Counted from the stretch's first letter, positions 26,028-35,555 are shown. The stretch: DNA of 64,000 nucleotides from Ruegeria sp. Ofav3-42 (GCF_022347725.1 NZ_JAKRGB010000021.1:1-64000), one strand, 5' to 3'. A program made the numbers and translations. Notes: generated from the sequence alone by a model not told the origin.

Positions 26028-26624
26028 TCAGACCCGTGCCACGATTTGCTGCACTACCGGGTGCATCCAGGCCGGTACATATCTACTTTGTATTGCGAGC
26101 AATGCGCGGTCCTTAATATCCAGATTGCGGGCCAGCGTGTCGACAACACAGCTATCCACCCGGTTTTTGCCAACATAGCGTAACGCCTGAAATACGGCGC
26201 CGGTTTTTTGGCCTGCACCAACTAGCGTTTTGGATGATGCATTTCGAAACTGGATGACTTGTCGACCAACTGTCTTGGTGCGGGTCGGGCCGTCGGTCAT
26301 ATAGGTCGGCTTGGACGGCACTTGGGTCGACAGCCCCAACTGGTTGGCTGCCATGGCAGGGGAGGGCTGTAGAACCTGATTGTCTTTGCGTGCAATCGCT
26401 TTGGCAATGTCATCGGCTGACGGAGACAACAGCCCTAATCGGGCGCTCTTTCTCGGATAGTCATAAAGCCCACGCGTTAACCGTCGGATCATCCCTTGAT
26501 CCGCCAAACGCGACAATGCCTGATCCACGCTTGCGCGGGAGCCGATATCCAGAAAGTCCAATGGCGCAAAGATTGCCCCCCGGCCTTTTCCGATGATGCG
26601 TTGTCTAATCGATGAAGTGATCAT
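26028..26624 (-). CDS. AbiEi/DUF6088-type antitoxin
   Basis: A 198-residue protein with an N-terminal winged helix (about residues 8-60, DIGSRASVDQALSRLADQGMIRRLTRGLYDYP) and a C-terminal antitoxin part. In AbiE systems this protein represses its own operon through the wing domain and neutralises the partner toxin. It has a strong AAGGAGAAAG ribosome site. An inverted repeat at 26637-26664 directly upstream is a plausible operator. The toxin partner is cut by IS6, leaving an orphan antitoxin. Confidence 0.85.
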   Translation of the reverse strand: MITSSIRQRIIGKGRGAIFAPLDFLDIGSRASVDQALSRLADQGMIRRLTRGLYDYPRKSARLGLLSPSADDIAKAIARKDNQVLQPSPAMAANQLGLSTQVPSKPTYMTDGPTRTKTVGRQVIQFRNASSKTLVGAGQKTGAVFQALRYVGKNRVDSCVVDTLARNLDIKDRALLAIQSRYVPAWMHPVVQQIVARV

Positions 26625-26636
26625 AGCTTTCTCCTT

Positions 26637-26664
26637 GTCAGAAAATATAGTACTTTTTTCTGAC
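26637..26664 (-). promoter_or_regulatory. Operator-like dyad before the AbiEi gene
   Basis: GTCAGAAAA at 26637-26645 and TTTTCTGAC at 26656-26664 are perfectly complementary 9-bp arms with a 10-bp A/T-rich spacer. Read on the gene strand the spacer gives ACTATATT, a possible -10 element. The site lies 12 bp before the start codon. Binding of the antitoxin to inverted repeats over the promoter is known for AbiEi. Confidence 0.6.
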
Positions 26665-27014
26665 TTTCAAGTTTGGAGAGTACCGAGGTGACTTTGTAAT
26701 TGGGCGGAAAGCGGTCGTTCTCCGCAGGCGCAAGTTTGAGGGCCTTTTATCGCAGAGCGGTCATTTAACTTCCCAGCAGTTCACAAAGCGAACCGCCGCT
26801 CAACAAATTGCTACGGATCATACCCATCATTGGCAAAAGGGGGTGGGTCGACCTAAGTCGGTCAAATACTCATTGCGTGGTATATAATTGATGAAAGAAT
26901 GCACCGATCAGTTGGTTTGCACGATCCGGTGGCAGTGCACGGCCTTCGAACATAAGTTTCGAAGCTTCTTGAGCCAACCGGTGTTCATAATGCGCGGATG
27001 CGCAAGGGGGAGTT
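26665..27014. other. 350-bp gap with a -10-like element
   Basis: No coding frame is supported. TATAAT occurs at 26883-26888, on the plus strand about 125 bp before the receiver gene, with a poor -35. A short stretch (GGCGGAAAGCGG, 26702) resembles the style of the degenerate repeats elsewhere in the window but is too short to classify. Confidence 0.3.
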
Positions 27015-27383
27015 TTGACGAAAGTTCTGTTGGTGGAAGACAATGAAATGAACAGCGATATGCTGTCGCGCCGGTTGGAACGCAAAGGGTTTCATGTTGT
27101 CGTCGCGAAGGACGGGCTGGAAGGCGTGTACATGGCTGGTGAAGAAAGTCCCGACATCATTTTGATGGATATGAGCCTGCCCGAAATTGACGGGTGGGAA
27201 GCGACACGGCGTATCAAGGCAGCGCCCGGGACGGCGTCGATCCCGGTGGTGGCCCTGACCGCGCACGCGATGGCCAGTGATCGGGAAAAGGCGCTGAAAG
27301 CAGGTTGCGACGACTTCGATACCAAACCCGTTGAGCTGAGCCGTTTGCTGGAAAAGATGGGGAAACTTCTGCCTGCGACCTGA
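27015..27383 (+). CDS. Single-domain response regulator (DivK/CheY type)
   Basis: A 122-residue receiver domain and nothing else. The acidic pair is in LLVEDNEMN, the phospho-acceptor Asp is in IILMDMSLPEIDGWE, the Thr is in VVALTAHAM and the Lys is in FDTKPVE. The start is a TTG at 27015 behind AAGGGGGAG. It converges with a cyclase gene with 11 bp between stops and probably works with the adjacent kinase and receiver-cyclase proteins. Confidence 0.93.
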   Translation: MTKVLLVEDNEMNSDMLSRRLERKGFHVVVAKDGLEGVYMAGEESPDIILMDMSLPEIDGWEATRRIKAAPGTASIPVVALTAHAMASDREKALKAGCDDFDTKPVELSRLLEKMGKLLPAT

Positions 27384-27394
27384 GGAAGAACCGC

Positions 27395-28996
27395 TCAATC
27401 CGCGGACGTTTTGCGTCGGGTGACATAGTAGGTTCTGACCTGACCCTTGCCTTTTATCCTTGTTTCGACAGGTTCAGAAATGTCAAAGCGATGTTCGACC
27501 TGTCTGGCGGTGGCCTCGGAAACCTGCACCCGGCCCGGCGCACCGGTCGATTCAAGACGGCTGGCGACATTAACGGTGTCCCCCCAGACATCGTAAAGGA
27601 AGCGGTGCGATCCGATGATACCAGCAACCACCGGCCCGGTATGCACGCCGACCCTGATATGCATCGGGTGGTCCCTTTCAAGGTTCAGCGCCTCGACCTG
27701 ATCCAGCATCCGAAGCGCCATCTCGACGATCACTTCGGCATGATCTGCGCGACCATCCGGCACCCCGGCGGCCACCATATACGCGTCGCCAATCGTCTTT
27801 ATCTTTTCAACGCCGAGTTCCGTCGCCATTTTATCGAACTCCGAGAAAATCCGGTTCAAGTAGGAAACCACCTGTGCCGGGGCCAGCCTGGCCGACATCT
27901 CGGTGAAGCCGACGATATCGGAAAAGAGCACAGTGACGTCGTTGTGGCGGTCGGCGATTGTAGCTTCGCCGTCATTAAGGCGCGCCACGATTTGTTGCGG
28001 CAGAATGCTGAGCAGAAGGTCTTTGTACTTTTGCTTTTCCGCTTCCATCATCTCAAGGTACTGGCGTTCGCGCTTTCGCCAGCGTTTTTTCTCCAGCGCG
28101 GCGCTGATCCGGGCTTGTAACAGGATCGGGCTGAAGGGTTTGGGCAGGTAATCCTCGGCACCGGCCTCGATGCATCGCGCAACACTTTCGATCTCATCCA
28201 GGGCTGAAATCATAATGACGGGGATATCATGAAGGGCGTCATCCTGCTTCAACCGGGCCAGAACGTCGAAGCCGTTAATATCCGGCATCATCAGATCGAG
28301 CAGAACCAGATCGAAAGGCTGTCGGGACATTTTCTCCAGAGCGGAATAGCCGCCGTCGGCAGTCCAGACGCGATGCCCGTCCCGCTTTAACCGGCGGGCC
28401 AGCAAGTCCCGGTTGGCCTCGGCATCATCGACGACAAGGATGTCGCCGGTTGATCCGGATGTCTCGGCGATTGAAGACAGGGGCTGCATGCTCTGGACCA
28501 GATTGGCAAACATCGCGACCGTTTCGCGCGGGGTGTCAGAGATTTCGAGGCCATCACCCGACAAACCCGCGAGCGTATCGATACGTTGCAGCAATGTGCC
28601 GGTGTGGTCCAAAAGCCCCAGCAAGTCCGGCTCCAGATGTTCTGCCTTCAGGTCCTCCAGATCCTCCAGCATCATCTCGCTGTAGCCTTTGATCGCATTC
28701 ATCGGGGTACGCAGGTCGTGACGCAACCGCTTCACGCCTTCATCGCCGCTGACCGTCAGCTTAATCGCCATCTCGGGGTGCAAAAGCTGATCTACCAAGG
28801 CGCTCAGTTCCGTCGCCGCCTGAGAAATCCGATCCAGATCCGAAGTGACTTCGTCCAGATTCAACCGCCTGGATTCGCTTTGAAGCATCTCGCAAAACCC
28901 GACAATGGCGCTGACCGGAGAGATGAGGTTTTGACGCAAATTGGCCAACCACACGGCCTGTGTGTTTTGAGCTTCGTTTTCGAGGCCGTCATTCAC
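27395..28996 (-). CDS. Receiver-class III nucleotide cyclase fusion with two kinase-like dimerisation segments
   Basis: A 533-residue protein. Residues about 18-70 look like a HisKA helix pair whose His position is replaced (LRQNLISPVSAIVGFCEML). Residues about 88-140 hold a second one with His (LRHDLRTPMNAIKGYSEMM). No ATPase domain follows. A receiver domain (about 187-305, Asp in LVLLDLMMPDINGF) leads through a coiled linker into a class III cyclase domain (about 350-520) with metal-binding FSDIVGFT, Lys in KTIGDAY and WGDTVNVASR. Substrate-selecting Lys and Asp suggest ATP as substrate. It starts 3 bp after the hybrid kinase gene, which likely controls it. Confidence 0.92.
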   Translation of the reverse strand: MNDGLENEAQNTQAVWLANLRQNLISPVSAIVGFCEMLQSESRRLNLDEVTSDLDRISQAATELSALVDQLLHPEMAIKLTVSGDEGVKRLRHDLRTPMNAIKGYSEMMLEDLEDLKAEHLEPDLLGLLDHTGTLLQRIDTLAGLSGDGLEISDTPRETVAMFANLVQSMQPLSSIAETSGSTGDILVVDDAEANRDLLARRLKRDGHRVWTADGGYSALEKMSRQPFDLVLLDLMMPDINGFDVLARLKQDDALHDIPVIMISALDEIESVARCIEAGAEDYLPKPFSPILLQARISAALEKKRWRKRERQYLEMMEAEKQKYKDLLLSILPQQIVARLNDGEATIADRHNDVTVLFSDIVGFTEMSARLAPAQVVSYLNRIFSEFDKMATELGVEKIKTIGDAYMVAAGVPDGRADHAEVIVEMALRMLDQVEALNLERDHPMHIRVGVHTGPVVAGIIGSHRFLYDVWGDTVNVASRLESTGAPGRVQVSEATARQVEHRFDISEPVETRIKGKGQVRTYYVTRRKTSAD

Positions 28997-28999
28997 AAC

Positions 29000-31600
29000 T
29001 TATGTGTCCCCTGCAGAGACAGGCCGGTGTTTGACCAGAATGTCGTTCAACTGGGCGAGGATGGTCTCAATTTCATCCCCGTCCTTGCTGATCAGCGTCT
29101 CGACCGAGCCGCTCAGTCGCGCGCGGTCATCATTGGTCAGGGTCTTCGCGGTGACAACGATGACGGGTATGTCTTTCCAGTTCGGGTTCTTCCTCATTCC
29201 CGCCAGAAATTCAAACCCGTCCATCTCGGGCATCATCAGATCCAATAAAATGACGTCCGGAACGGATGCAGAAAGATGCTGAAGGGCGTCCAGCCCGTTG
29301 ACGGCCTGCTCGATCTGCCAGCCTTCCTTGCCCAGAACCCGGCAGATCATTTCGCGGGTTGCAGCCTCGTCTTCCACGACAAGGGCGCGAGGTGCCGGCC
29401 GGGGCGGACAATGCTCTTTCAGCGCATTCAGAAGTGCGACCGTATCGATAGGCTTGCCCAGATATTCGCTGGCACCCAGTGACAACCCGCGCGTGCGGTC
29501 TTCTGCGAATGTCAGCATGATCACCGGGATGTCTGCCATGTTCGGATCGTCTTTCAGCTTGGACAACACGGCCCAGCCATCAATCTCGGGCATGAATACG
29601 TCCAGCGTGATGGCGTCAGGCCGGAATTTGCGCGCCAGTTCTAATGCTTCGTCACCCTTGGTCGAGGCAAGAACGCGGTATCCTTCCCTGCGCAACCGCC
29701 GTCCCAAAAGGTCGTGCACCGTCGGGTCGTCATCGACCAGCAGAACCAGCGGCGCGTTTGAATCGCCGCCCGGATCGTCCCCGAAACAACCTTTTTCCCG
29801 CAGCGGGTCTGTAGACGGATCTGTGCAGATACGCGGAAGACGAATGGTGAAGGTTGAACCTTCGCCGAGAGTACTGGCGCAGTGAATGTCACCCCCCAGC
29901 TGTTCACAGAAGACCTTGGTGATCGACAGTCCCAGACCGGTACCCCCATAGTTGCGGGTGGTAGAGGAATCCGCCTGAGTGAACGCGTCGAACACCTTGT
30001 CGACTTGTTCGGGCGACATGCCGATGCCCTGATCGGCGACTGAAAATTCCAACTGATCCTGCTCCTTGGGTCGCAGAACAGACAGCGTGATTGTCGCGTT
30101 TTCCGTAAACTTGCAGGCGTTGGACAACAGGTTGAGCAATGCCTGCCTCACCTTGGTCAGATCGCAGACCATATCCCCGATGTTATCGGCGCACACAATC
30201 TTCAGGGCATTGTTGTTTTTTTCGGCCAGCGGTCGCACCGTTGTTGCGACATCGTTGATCATCTGAAAAACGTCGAAAGGTTCCAGATTGAATTCCATTT
30301 TGCCAGCTTCGATTTTGGACAGGTCAAGAATGTCATTGATCAATGCAAGCAGGTGTTTCCCGGCGGATTGAATTTTCCGGAGATCGCTCAGGTTTGCCTC
30401 GTCATTCTGTTCAATGGATTCCTCGAGCATCAGTTCGCTGTATCCAATGATCGCATTCAGCGGTGTGCGTAGCTCGTGACTCATGTTGGCGAGGAACGTG
30501 CTTTTGGTTTTGTTGGCCGTTTCCGCGACATCCTTCGCTACGCGCAGCTCGCTTTCAACTTGTTTCTGGGTGGTAATATCGCGGCCGTAAATATTCGCAT
30601 AACCGCCTTCCGGAACCGGCCACAGCAACAGGGCATAGATCAGACCACCGGCCTCATACTCGAAATCCTGCCGTTGATCTTCGCGCAAACCCTTGGCGAC
30701 TCGTTTGCGCCAACCTGTTCCCACACGGTCGCCAACCTTCAGTTGCAGCGCTTTGATCAAGGGCGCGCTTGCCCTGTTGGCATAGACAAGCTTGCCCTGA
30801 TCGGTGATGCGCAGAACCGGGTTGGGATTCTCTTCGGGAATACGCGCCAATTCGCGCATCCGCTTTTCTGCCTGCTTAAGCTGCGTCACGTCCCGCCCGT
30901 AGAGGTTGACGTGCCGGGCGTCTGGCACCGGCCAGAGCAGTAATGCGTAGACCATGCCATCGGCGTGACATTCAAAGTCCTGTCGCTTGTCTTCCTGCAG
31001 TCCCTTCCTAACGCGGGCCAACCAGTCCTCGGTGACATCCGCCCCGACTTTCAGGCCCAACGCATCCAGCATGGGATCGCTGGCCTTGTTCGCAAAAAGC
31101 AGCTTTCCGTCACTGCTGATACACATCACCGGATTGGGGTTTTCCTCGGGGATCTGGGCAAGCTCGGCGTTGCGTGCTTCGACCTTCTTCAGTTCAGTGA
31201 CATCGCTGTAGATCGCGACTGTTCCGTTATCGCCGGTCTTGCGCTCGCTGATCTTGATCCACCCGCCGGATGTCCGGCTTTGCATCTGGGTGCCTTCCGG
31301 ATTGTCGTGACGTTTCAGCCGTTGCGCCAACCATTCTTCTTCTCGTCCGATCGCATCTGCAATCACGTTGAGCGACAGTGCTTTGCGAACGACCTGTTCG
31401 AACGTCATCCCCGGTTTCACCAGATCTTCGTGCCCCGGATACAGCATCTTCCGATACGTCTCGTTCGCCAGAACCAAACGGTCGTCGGAATCGTAAAGGG
31501 CAAAGCCCTCGGGGATCGTGTCAATGGCATCGACGATCCGGTCCAGCGCGCGTTTCGCTCCATCCGGTTTTGACGCTCGGTGATCGTCGGATTGGTTCAT
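29000..31600 (-). CDS. Hybrid histidine kinase: three PAS, HisKA, HATPase, two receivers
   Basis: An 866-residue soluble hybrid kinase with no membrane helix. A PAS domain (about 20-135) precedes two near-duplicate PAS domains, each opening with IPEENPNPV and ending NLYGRD or NIYGRD. Then come HisKA (SHELRTPLNAIIGYSELM), HATPase (N-box NLLSNACKF, G1 DQGIGM, G2 GGTGLGLS), receiver 1 (VDDDPT, Asp in LDVFMPEIDGW) and receiver 2 (VEDEAA, Asp in LLDLMMPEMDGF). The start at 31600 has GGAGAG 6 bp upstream. It precedes the receiver-cyclase gene by 3 bp, an apparent two-gene phosphorelay-to-cyclic-nucleotide operon. Confidence 0.92.
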   Translation of the reverse strand: MNQSDDHRASKPDGAKRALDRIVDAIDTIPEGFALYDSDDRLVLANETYRKMLYPGHEDLVKPGMTFEQVVRKALSLNVIADAIGREEEWLAQRLKRHDNPEGTQMQSRTSGGWIKISERKTGDNGTVAIYSDVTELKKVEARNAELAQIPEENPNPVMCISSDGKLLFANKASDPMLDALGLKVGADVTEDWLARVRKGLQEDKRQDFECHADGMVYALLLWPVPDARHVNLYGRDVTQLKQAEKRMRELARIPEENPNPVLRITDQGKLVYANRASAPLIKALQLKVGDRVGTGWRKRVAKGLREDQRQDFEYEAGGLIYALLLWPVPEGGYANIYGRDITTQKQVESELRVAKDVAETANKTKSTFLANMSHELRTPLNAIIGYSELMLEESIEQNDEANLSDLRKIQSAGKHLLALINDILDLSKIEAGKMEFNLEPFDVFQMINDVATTVRPLAEKNNNALKIVCADNIGDMVCDLTKVRQALLNLLSNACKFTENATITLSVLRPKEQDQLEFSVADQGIGMSPEQVDKVFDAFTQADSSTTRNYGGTGLGLSITKVFCEQLGGDIHCASTLGEGSTFTIRLPRICTDPSTDPLREKGCFGDDPGGDSNAPLVLLVDDDPTVHDLLGRRLRREGYRVLASTKGDEALELARKFRPDAITLDVFMPEIDGWAVLSKLKDDPNMADIPVIMLTFAEDRTRGLSLGASEYLGKPIDTVALLNALKEHCPPRPAPRALVVEDEAATREMICRVLGKEGWQIEQAVNGLDALQHLSASVPDVILLDLMMPEMDGFEFLAGMRKNPNWKDIPVIVVTAKTLTNDDRARLSGSVETLISKDGDEIETILAQLNDILVKHRPVSAGDT

Positions 31601-31847
31601 TCTGCGCTCTCCATTTGGCGAGACCGGCAAGTCAGTAAATCATTGTTTTCAGTTGAATTGAAATGCGGGATCAAAACAAGGCTGTTTCGGCTCGTCTCAA
31701 TTGGTCTTTGGATTGATGTTGACAGAGCCACTATTCTGCCGGGCCCCGTGAGACCAATGGAAATCGCCGAACGGCGGGCTGGGTCGTTCCATCTTTTGCG
31801 CACCGCGGCGCGGCGAAAACCATGGAATCGGCAGGATTGGGCCGCGT

Positions 31848-33578
31848 TCACCGGTTAAGGCCGGCCGCGCGCAAACCCTGTTGATAGCGCTTGTGATCGT
31901 CCGATCGCGCGAAGGGATGTGTGCGTTCTGCCAACTGGAGCGAGGCACCGGGGTCCAGACGCTTTAGGTCAAGAACAGCCTGCCTCGCCTCATCCAGCTT
32001 GCCGCAAAGGGCATTGTTCACGGCAAGATCAAGATAAGAGCTGCCGCGGTTTGGCTGGGCCCGGATTGACGCCTCGGCCCACTCGATCGCTTCTTCGTGC
32101 CGGCCTGCCACAAAGCCGCAGAGTGAGCGAATGGAGTACCACAAAGCCATAAAAGGATCGCGAGGGCTGAGCCTGATCGCGGTCATGATGTTACCGAGTG
32201 CTTCCTTGCCGTCGCCCAAATAAACCTGAGCTCTGGCAAGCAAAGCGTGGGCATGGGGGTCGTTGGGGTTTAGGGCTATAGCGTCCCGCAACTTCCTTAC
32301 GGCGTCCTGATGATGGCCTGAAAACAAATCCGCCGCACCAAGTAAGGCCATCGCATACGCATCGCGGCCATTCATCGAAACCGCCCGTTGCGCCAGACTT
32401 ACCGCTTCGGCCTTGGAAGCGTCAGGATCATCACTCCAGCCGTTCACGCATTGCATCAGATGCGTAAATGACAAATCCGCCATCCCGAATGAGCTTTGCG
32501 GGTCCAACTCGACGGCTTTCATGAGCAGGTTCTGGGCTTCGGCTACGTCTGCTTTTGTGAACTGCGAGATATGCCAATGGGCGCGCGCAGACAATTCCCA
32601 GGCATCCATCCGCGGGACCACCTTGCGCCTTGCGCGTTGCATTTCTGCAGTCAGGTATTCAGGTGCGACTGCGCCCACAATTTTCTGCGTGATCTCGTCC
32701 TGCAGATCGAAGATGTCTTCAATCACTCCGTCAAATCGATCGGTCCAGACGTAATGGTTTGCAATGGCGTCGATTAGTTTTACCGAGACGCGAACCCTAT
32801 TGCCGACCCTTCGAACGCTGCCCTCAAGAACGTATTGCACGCCCAGATCGCGGGCAATTTGCTCTGTCCCGATGGCGCGACCCCGGTAGGAAAAGCTCGT
32901 ATTTCGAGAGATCACGAAGAACCAGTGAAACCGGGACAGCGCGGAAATCACATCTTCGGCGATACCTTCGGCAAAAAAGGTCTGATCCGTGTTTTGGGAC
33001 ACGTTGTCAAAGGCCAAAACCGCAATCGAGGGTCGTTCCGGCACCTCCAAAAGGTACCTCTGTATGGCTGATGCGGACATTCCCCAACCATAGGCGACCA
33101 AGGGCTCTGCAATGTTTTTAAGTTTCTGAGAACCGAGACATGTTAAGTGATCCGAAAGCCTGGCATCAAGGCTGCGCCGCGCAGTTTCGGAGATCACCAG
33201 CGATCCGGGTTCGGCCAGATCTTGAAGGCGTGCGGCTACGTTGATGCCATCACCATAAACGTCCTCATCGGCAAAACTCACATCGCCGCTGTGCAATCCC
33301 ATCCTCAACGTGATCCGGGGATCGTCGGTCAGTGCGTTTTGGACAGCCATCGCGCACTCTATGCTATTGACCACGCTGGGAAATTCAACCAGCCAGCCAT
33401 CCCCCATGCTTTTTATCACCCTGCCGTTATGCGCAACAATTGCCGGAGTAAGAATGTCGTTTCGAAAACGGCGCAGCGCGGTTAATGTGGCAGCTTCATC
33501 CTCCCCCATGAGTTTGGAATAGTTTGCCACATCCGCAGCCAGAATAGCGGTCAGCCGTCGTTCAGAGGCATTCGACAT
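31848..33578 (-). CDS. Class III cyclase with TolB-like and TPR regions
   Basis: A 576-residue protein. The N-terminal cyclase domain (about 5-165) has AADVANYSKLMGEDE, KSMGDGWLVEF and YGDGINVAARL, with the metal Asp pair and the catalytic Asn and Arg. A middle part (IAVLAFDNVS...FFAEGIAEDVISALS) is the beta-rich region usual in this family. The C-terminus is TPR-like (HQDAVRKLRDAIALNPNDPHAHALLARAQVYLGD). I used ATG 33578 (MSNASERR); the frame stays open for 57 codons upstream with no similarity. It is divergent from the DUF2652-SRPBCC gene. A paralogue lies at 41560-43458. Confidence 0.9.
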   Translation of the reverse strand: MSNASERRLTAILAADVANYSKLMGEDEAATLTALRRFRNDILTPAIVAHNGRVIKSMGDGWLVEFPSVVNSIECAMAVQNALTDDPRITLRMGLHSGDVSFADEDVYGDGINVAARLQDLAEPGSLVISETARRSLDARLSDHLTCLGSQKLKNIAEPLVAYGWGMSASAIQRYLLEVPERPSIAVLAFDNVSQNTDQTFFAEGIAEDVISALSRFHWFFVISRNTSFSYRGRAIGTEQIARDLGVQYVLEGSVRRVGNRVRVSVKLIDAIANHYVWTDRFDGVIEDIFDLQDEITQKIVGAVAPEYLTAEMQRARRKVVPRMDAWELSARAHWHISQFTKADVAEAQNLLMKAVELDPQSSFGMADLSFTHLMQCVNGWSDDPDASKAEAVSLAQRAVSMNGRDAYAMALLGAADLFSGHHQDAVRKLRDAIALNPNDPHAHALLARAQVYLGDGKEALGNIMTAIRLSPRDPFMALWYSIRSLCGFVAGRHEEAIEWAEASIRAQPNRGSSYLDLAVNNALCGKLDEARQAVLDLKRLDPGASLQLAERTHPFARSDDHKRYQQGLRAAGLNR

Positions 33579-33792
33579 GGATGAAGCATAGCCGAAGGGC
33601 GGCGTAGAAGAAACTTCAGTAGTTTTGGATAAAACGTTAATGCCTCCGCTCCAATTTCGGCTGCGAACGCCAAGGATGCGATGACAGCGGCTGAAGATCG
33701 GGACCACTTCGCCCAACCGACCATATTTGTTGTTTAAGTATGTTTTCATCTATGGTGAGCGCATGCGATCTTTGGACCGGGGGGGCTGCCAA

Positions 33793-34869
33793 ATGACAAC
33801 GCACACAGGTTACCTGCTGATTGCCGACATTACCGGCTACACTCAGTTTCTGACATCTTCGGAAATGGATCATGCCAATCCCATTCTGCAATCCCTTCTT
33901 AGCGTTCTGCTCGAGCAGGTCGGAGACCCGCTGCACTTCTGGAAAACCGAAGGCGATGCCGTTCTGGCCTATTCGACACGACAGGATTTCCCGTCAGGAG
34001 AGACATTTCTGACCATTTGCGAAAATCTCTACAACGCGTTCATCCTCAGACGGCAGGATATAATCGCCAACACGACATGTCCGTGCCGGGCATGCGCCAA
34101 TGTCGGCGGTCTGGACCTCAAGATCATCGCCCATCACGGTCAGTTCGATGAAATGCAACTGGGGCCAACCAAAGACATCTCCGGTGCCGATGTCATTCTT
34201 GTTCACAGATTGACCAAGACGGAAGTTGCCGAGCGCACCGGCATTCACAGCTACGCCTTGTTTAGCGAAGCGGCCGCAGAAGCTATGGATATTAGCGATA
34301 TAATGGAGCCGTTTTCCCAGGAAATAGAACATTTTGGTGAAGTCGGAATGAAGGTCTACGATCTGGCCAAATCATGGGAAAAGATGCGCGCTGATCGCGC
34401 GCGCGATTTTCTCGAAGAAGAAGATGGCGTGTGGACTCTGCGCTACCATTTCGATGCGCCCATAGGCCTCGTGTGGGAGGCCCTCGTCGCTCCTGAACAC
34501 AAGCTGAAATGGATGAACAGCGTCAGCGACATCAAGATGGAGAACCCTTTGGGACGTCTTGGCCCGGGGTCAGGCTATCATTGCGCGCATGAAATGGCCC
34601 AGTTCTTTTATCGGGTCACGGATTGGGAACCCTTTGAGTATTTCTCCACCCGCATTCTTGACCCTGCGCGCCCCGATGTCAGCTTTCCCGAGACCTACCA
34701 TCTGACAGAAACAGATACGGGTACCGAACTGCGCTACACAATGGGTATGGCAACGGATGCAGATGGCACGCGTTCGGAAATTTCCGAACAGGAATGTTCC
34801 GCGTTTTTAGCGGAATTCTGGGCGGTGTCTTTTGCGGACATGAATGAGCAACTCAGCCAATCCAAATAG
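33793..34869 (+). CDS. DUF2652-SRPBCC protein, copy 1
   Basis: A 358-residue protein. The N-terminal half (GYLLIADITGYTQFL, TEGDAVLAYS, LKIIAHHG, SGADVILVHRLTK) is DUF2652. Motif order and spacing parallel a class III cyclase domain: metal Asp, GD turn, H-x-G, then a G-D-x-V-N-x-A-x-R-like segment. A conserved NTTCPCRAC Cys cluster is inserted. The C-terminal half (about 205-350, YHFDAPIGLVWEALVAPEHKLKW) is an SRPBCC/START-like ligand pocket. Catalysis is not established. The start at 33793 follows GGGGG. It is divergent from the cyclase-TPR gene. A paralogue lies at 36936. Confidence 0.84.
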   Translation: MTTHTGYLLIADITGYTQFLTSSEMDHANPILQSLLSVLLEQVGDPLHFWKTEGDAVLAYSTRQDFPSGETFLTICENLYNAFILRRQDIIANTTCPCRACANVGGLDLKIIAHHGQFDEMQLGPTKDISGADVILVHRLTKTEVAERTGIHSYALFSEAAAEAMDISDIMEPFSQEIEHFGEVGMKVYDLAKSWEKMRADRARDFLEEEDGVWTLRYHFDAPIGLVWEALVAPEHKLKWMNSVSDIKMENPLGRLGPGSGYHCAHEMAQFFYRVTDWEPFEYFSTRILDPARPDVSFPETYHLTETDTGTELRYTMGMATDADGTRSEISEQECSAFLAEFWAVSFADMNEQLSQSK

Positions 34870-34945
34870 CACCGTGCGGCTTAACGTCGGGCGACAGATC
34901 TAGCTGGTAGATAATCCCGGCGCTGCCTGATCAAAGGAGAAGGCT

Positions 34946-34990
34946 ATGAAATGGTACACTCCAGCAGTTGTGCCAAGCAAACAGTGGTGA
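34946..34990 (+). CDS. Possible 14-residue peptide with strong ribosome site
   Basis: ATG 34946 is preceded by AAAGGAGAAGG, an unusually good ribosome site, and encodes MKWYTPAVVPSKQW before a stop. The MKW-x-x-P opening resembles PqqA-type precursor peptides, but the Glu-Tyr core is absent, so it may be a decayed remnant or chance. The surrounding gap 34870-35077 contains nothing else. Confidence 0.25.
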   Translation: MKWYTPAVVPSKQW

Positions 34991-35077
34991 CGTCATCGCG
35001 GCACGCAAGCCAAGTTCGGTGGATGCGACCTGCCAGCACAAATCAGTAGATTTGACCGTTAAGCTATCGCCGACACT

Positions 35078-35440
35078 CTATGCGTCGAAGTTCCAGATGT
35101 CGCGCTGTACCTTCCAGCCGTCGTCGCCTTTTCGGAAGTAAAGAACGTACTTCCCAGCAAGTTTTTGCCCTCCCATAGAACCCGTCAGGGTTCCCATAGT
35201 AACTGCACAATCTCCGCCGATATGGGCGTCGGTCAAATTGGCCACAACATTACTCAGGCCGCCGTCAATTGCTGCCTGCCAATATTCCCGAATGGCTGTA
35301 TGACCTGTCATTATCGGCGCACCCGGCGGCATGGCCGCGCCATCTTCAGCATAGGGTGCTGTCGCCTTACTTGCGTCCTTTGCATTGATCCCCTGGATGA
35401 TAGCCGCGTCGAGTGCTTTTACAGTATCAATATCCGACAT
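35078..35440 (-). CDS. NTF2-like DUF4440/SgcJ-family protein
   Basis: A 120-residue cone-shaped (NTF2-like) protein. DTVKALDAAIIQGINAKDASKATAPYAEDGAAMPPG is the N-terminal helix pair and first strand; TGHTAIREYW and KYVLYFRKGDDGWKVQRDIWN complete the fold. Members are small-ligand or polyketide-type enzymes or have no known role, so the substrate is unknown. GGGAG 7 bp before ATG 35440 supports the start. Confidence 0.85.
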   Translation of the reverse strand: MSDIDTVKALDAAIIQGINAKDASKATAPYAEDGAAMPPGAPIMTGHTAIREYWQAAIDGGLSNVVANLTDAHIGGDCAVTMGTLTGSMGGQKLAGKYVLYFRKGDDGWKVQRDIWNFDA

Positions 35441-35555
35441 TGTTTACTCCCGAGTTTTTTGCTGGTGCCCTCAGGTTATCACAGGAGCTCGGGTTGATGT
35501 TCATCTCTGGCGTTCAACCTTGGACGCCGCATCGCCGCAAGTCTGGACCGAGGCC

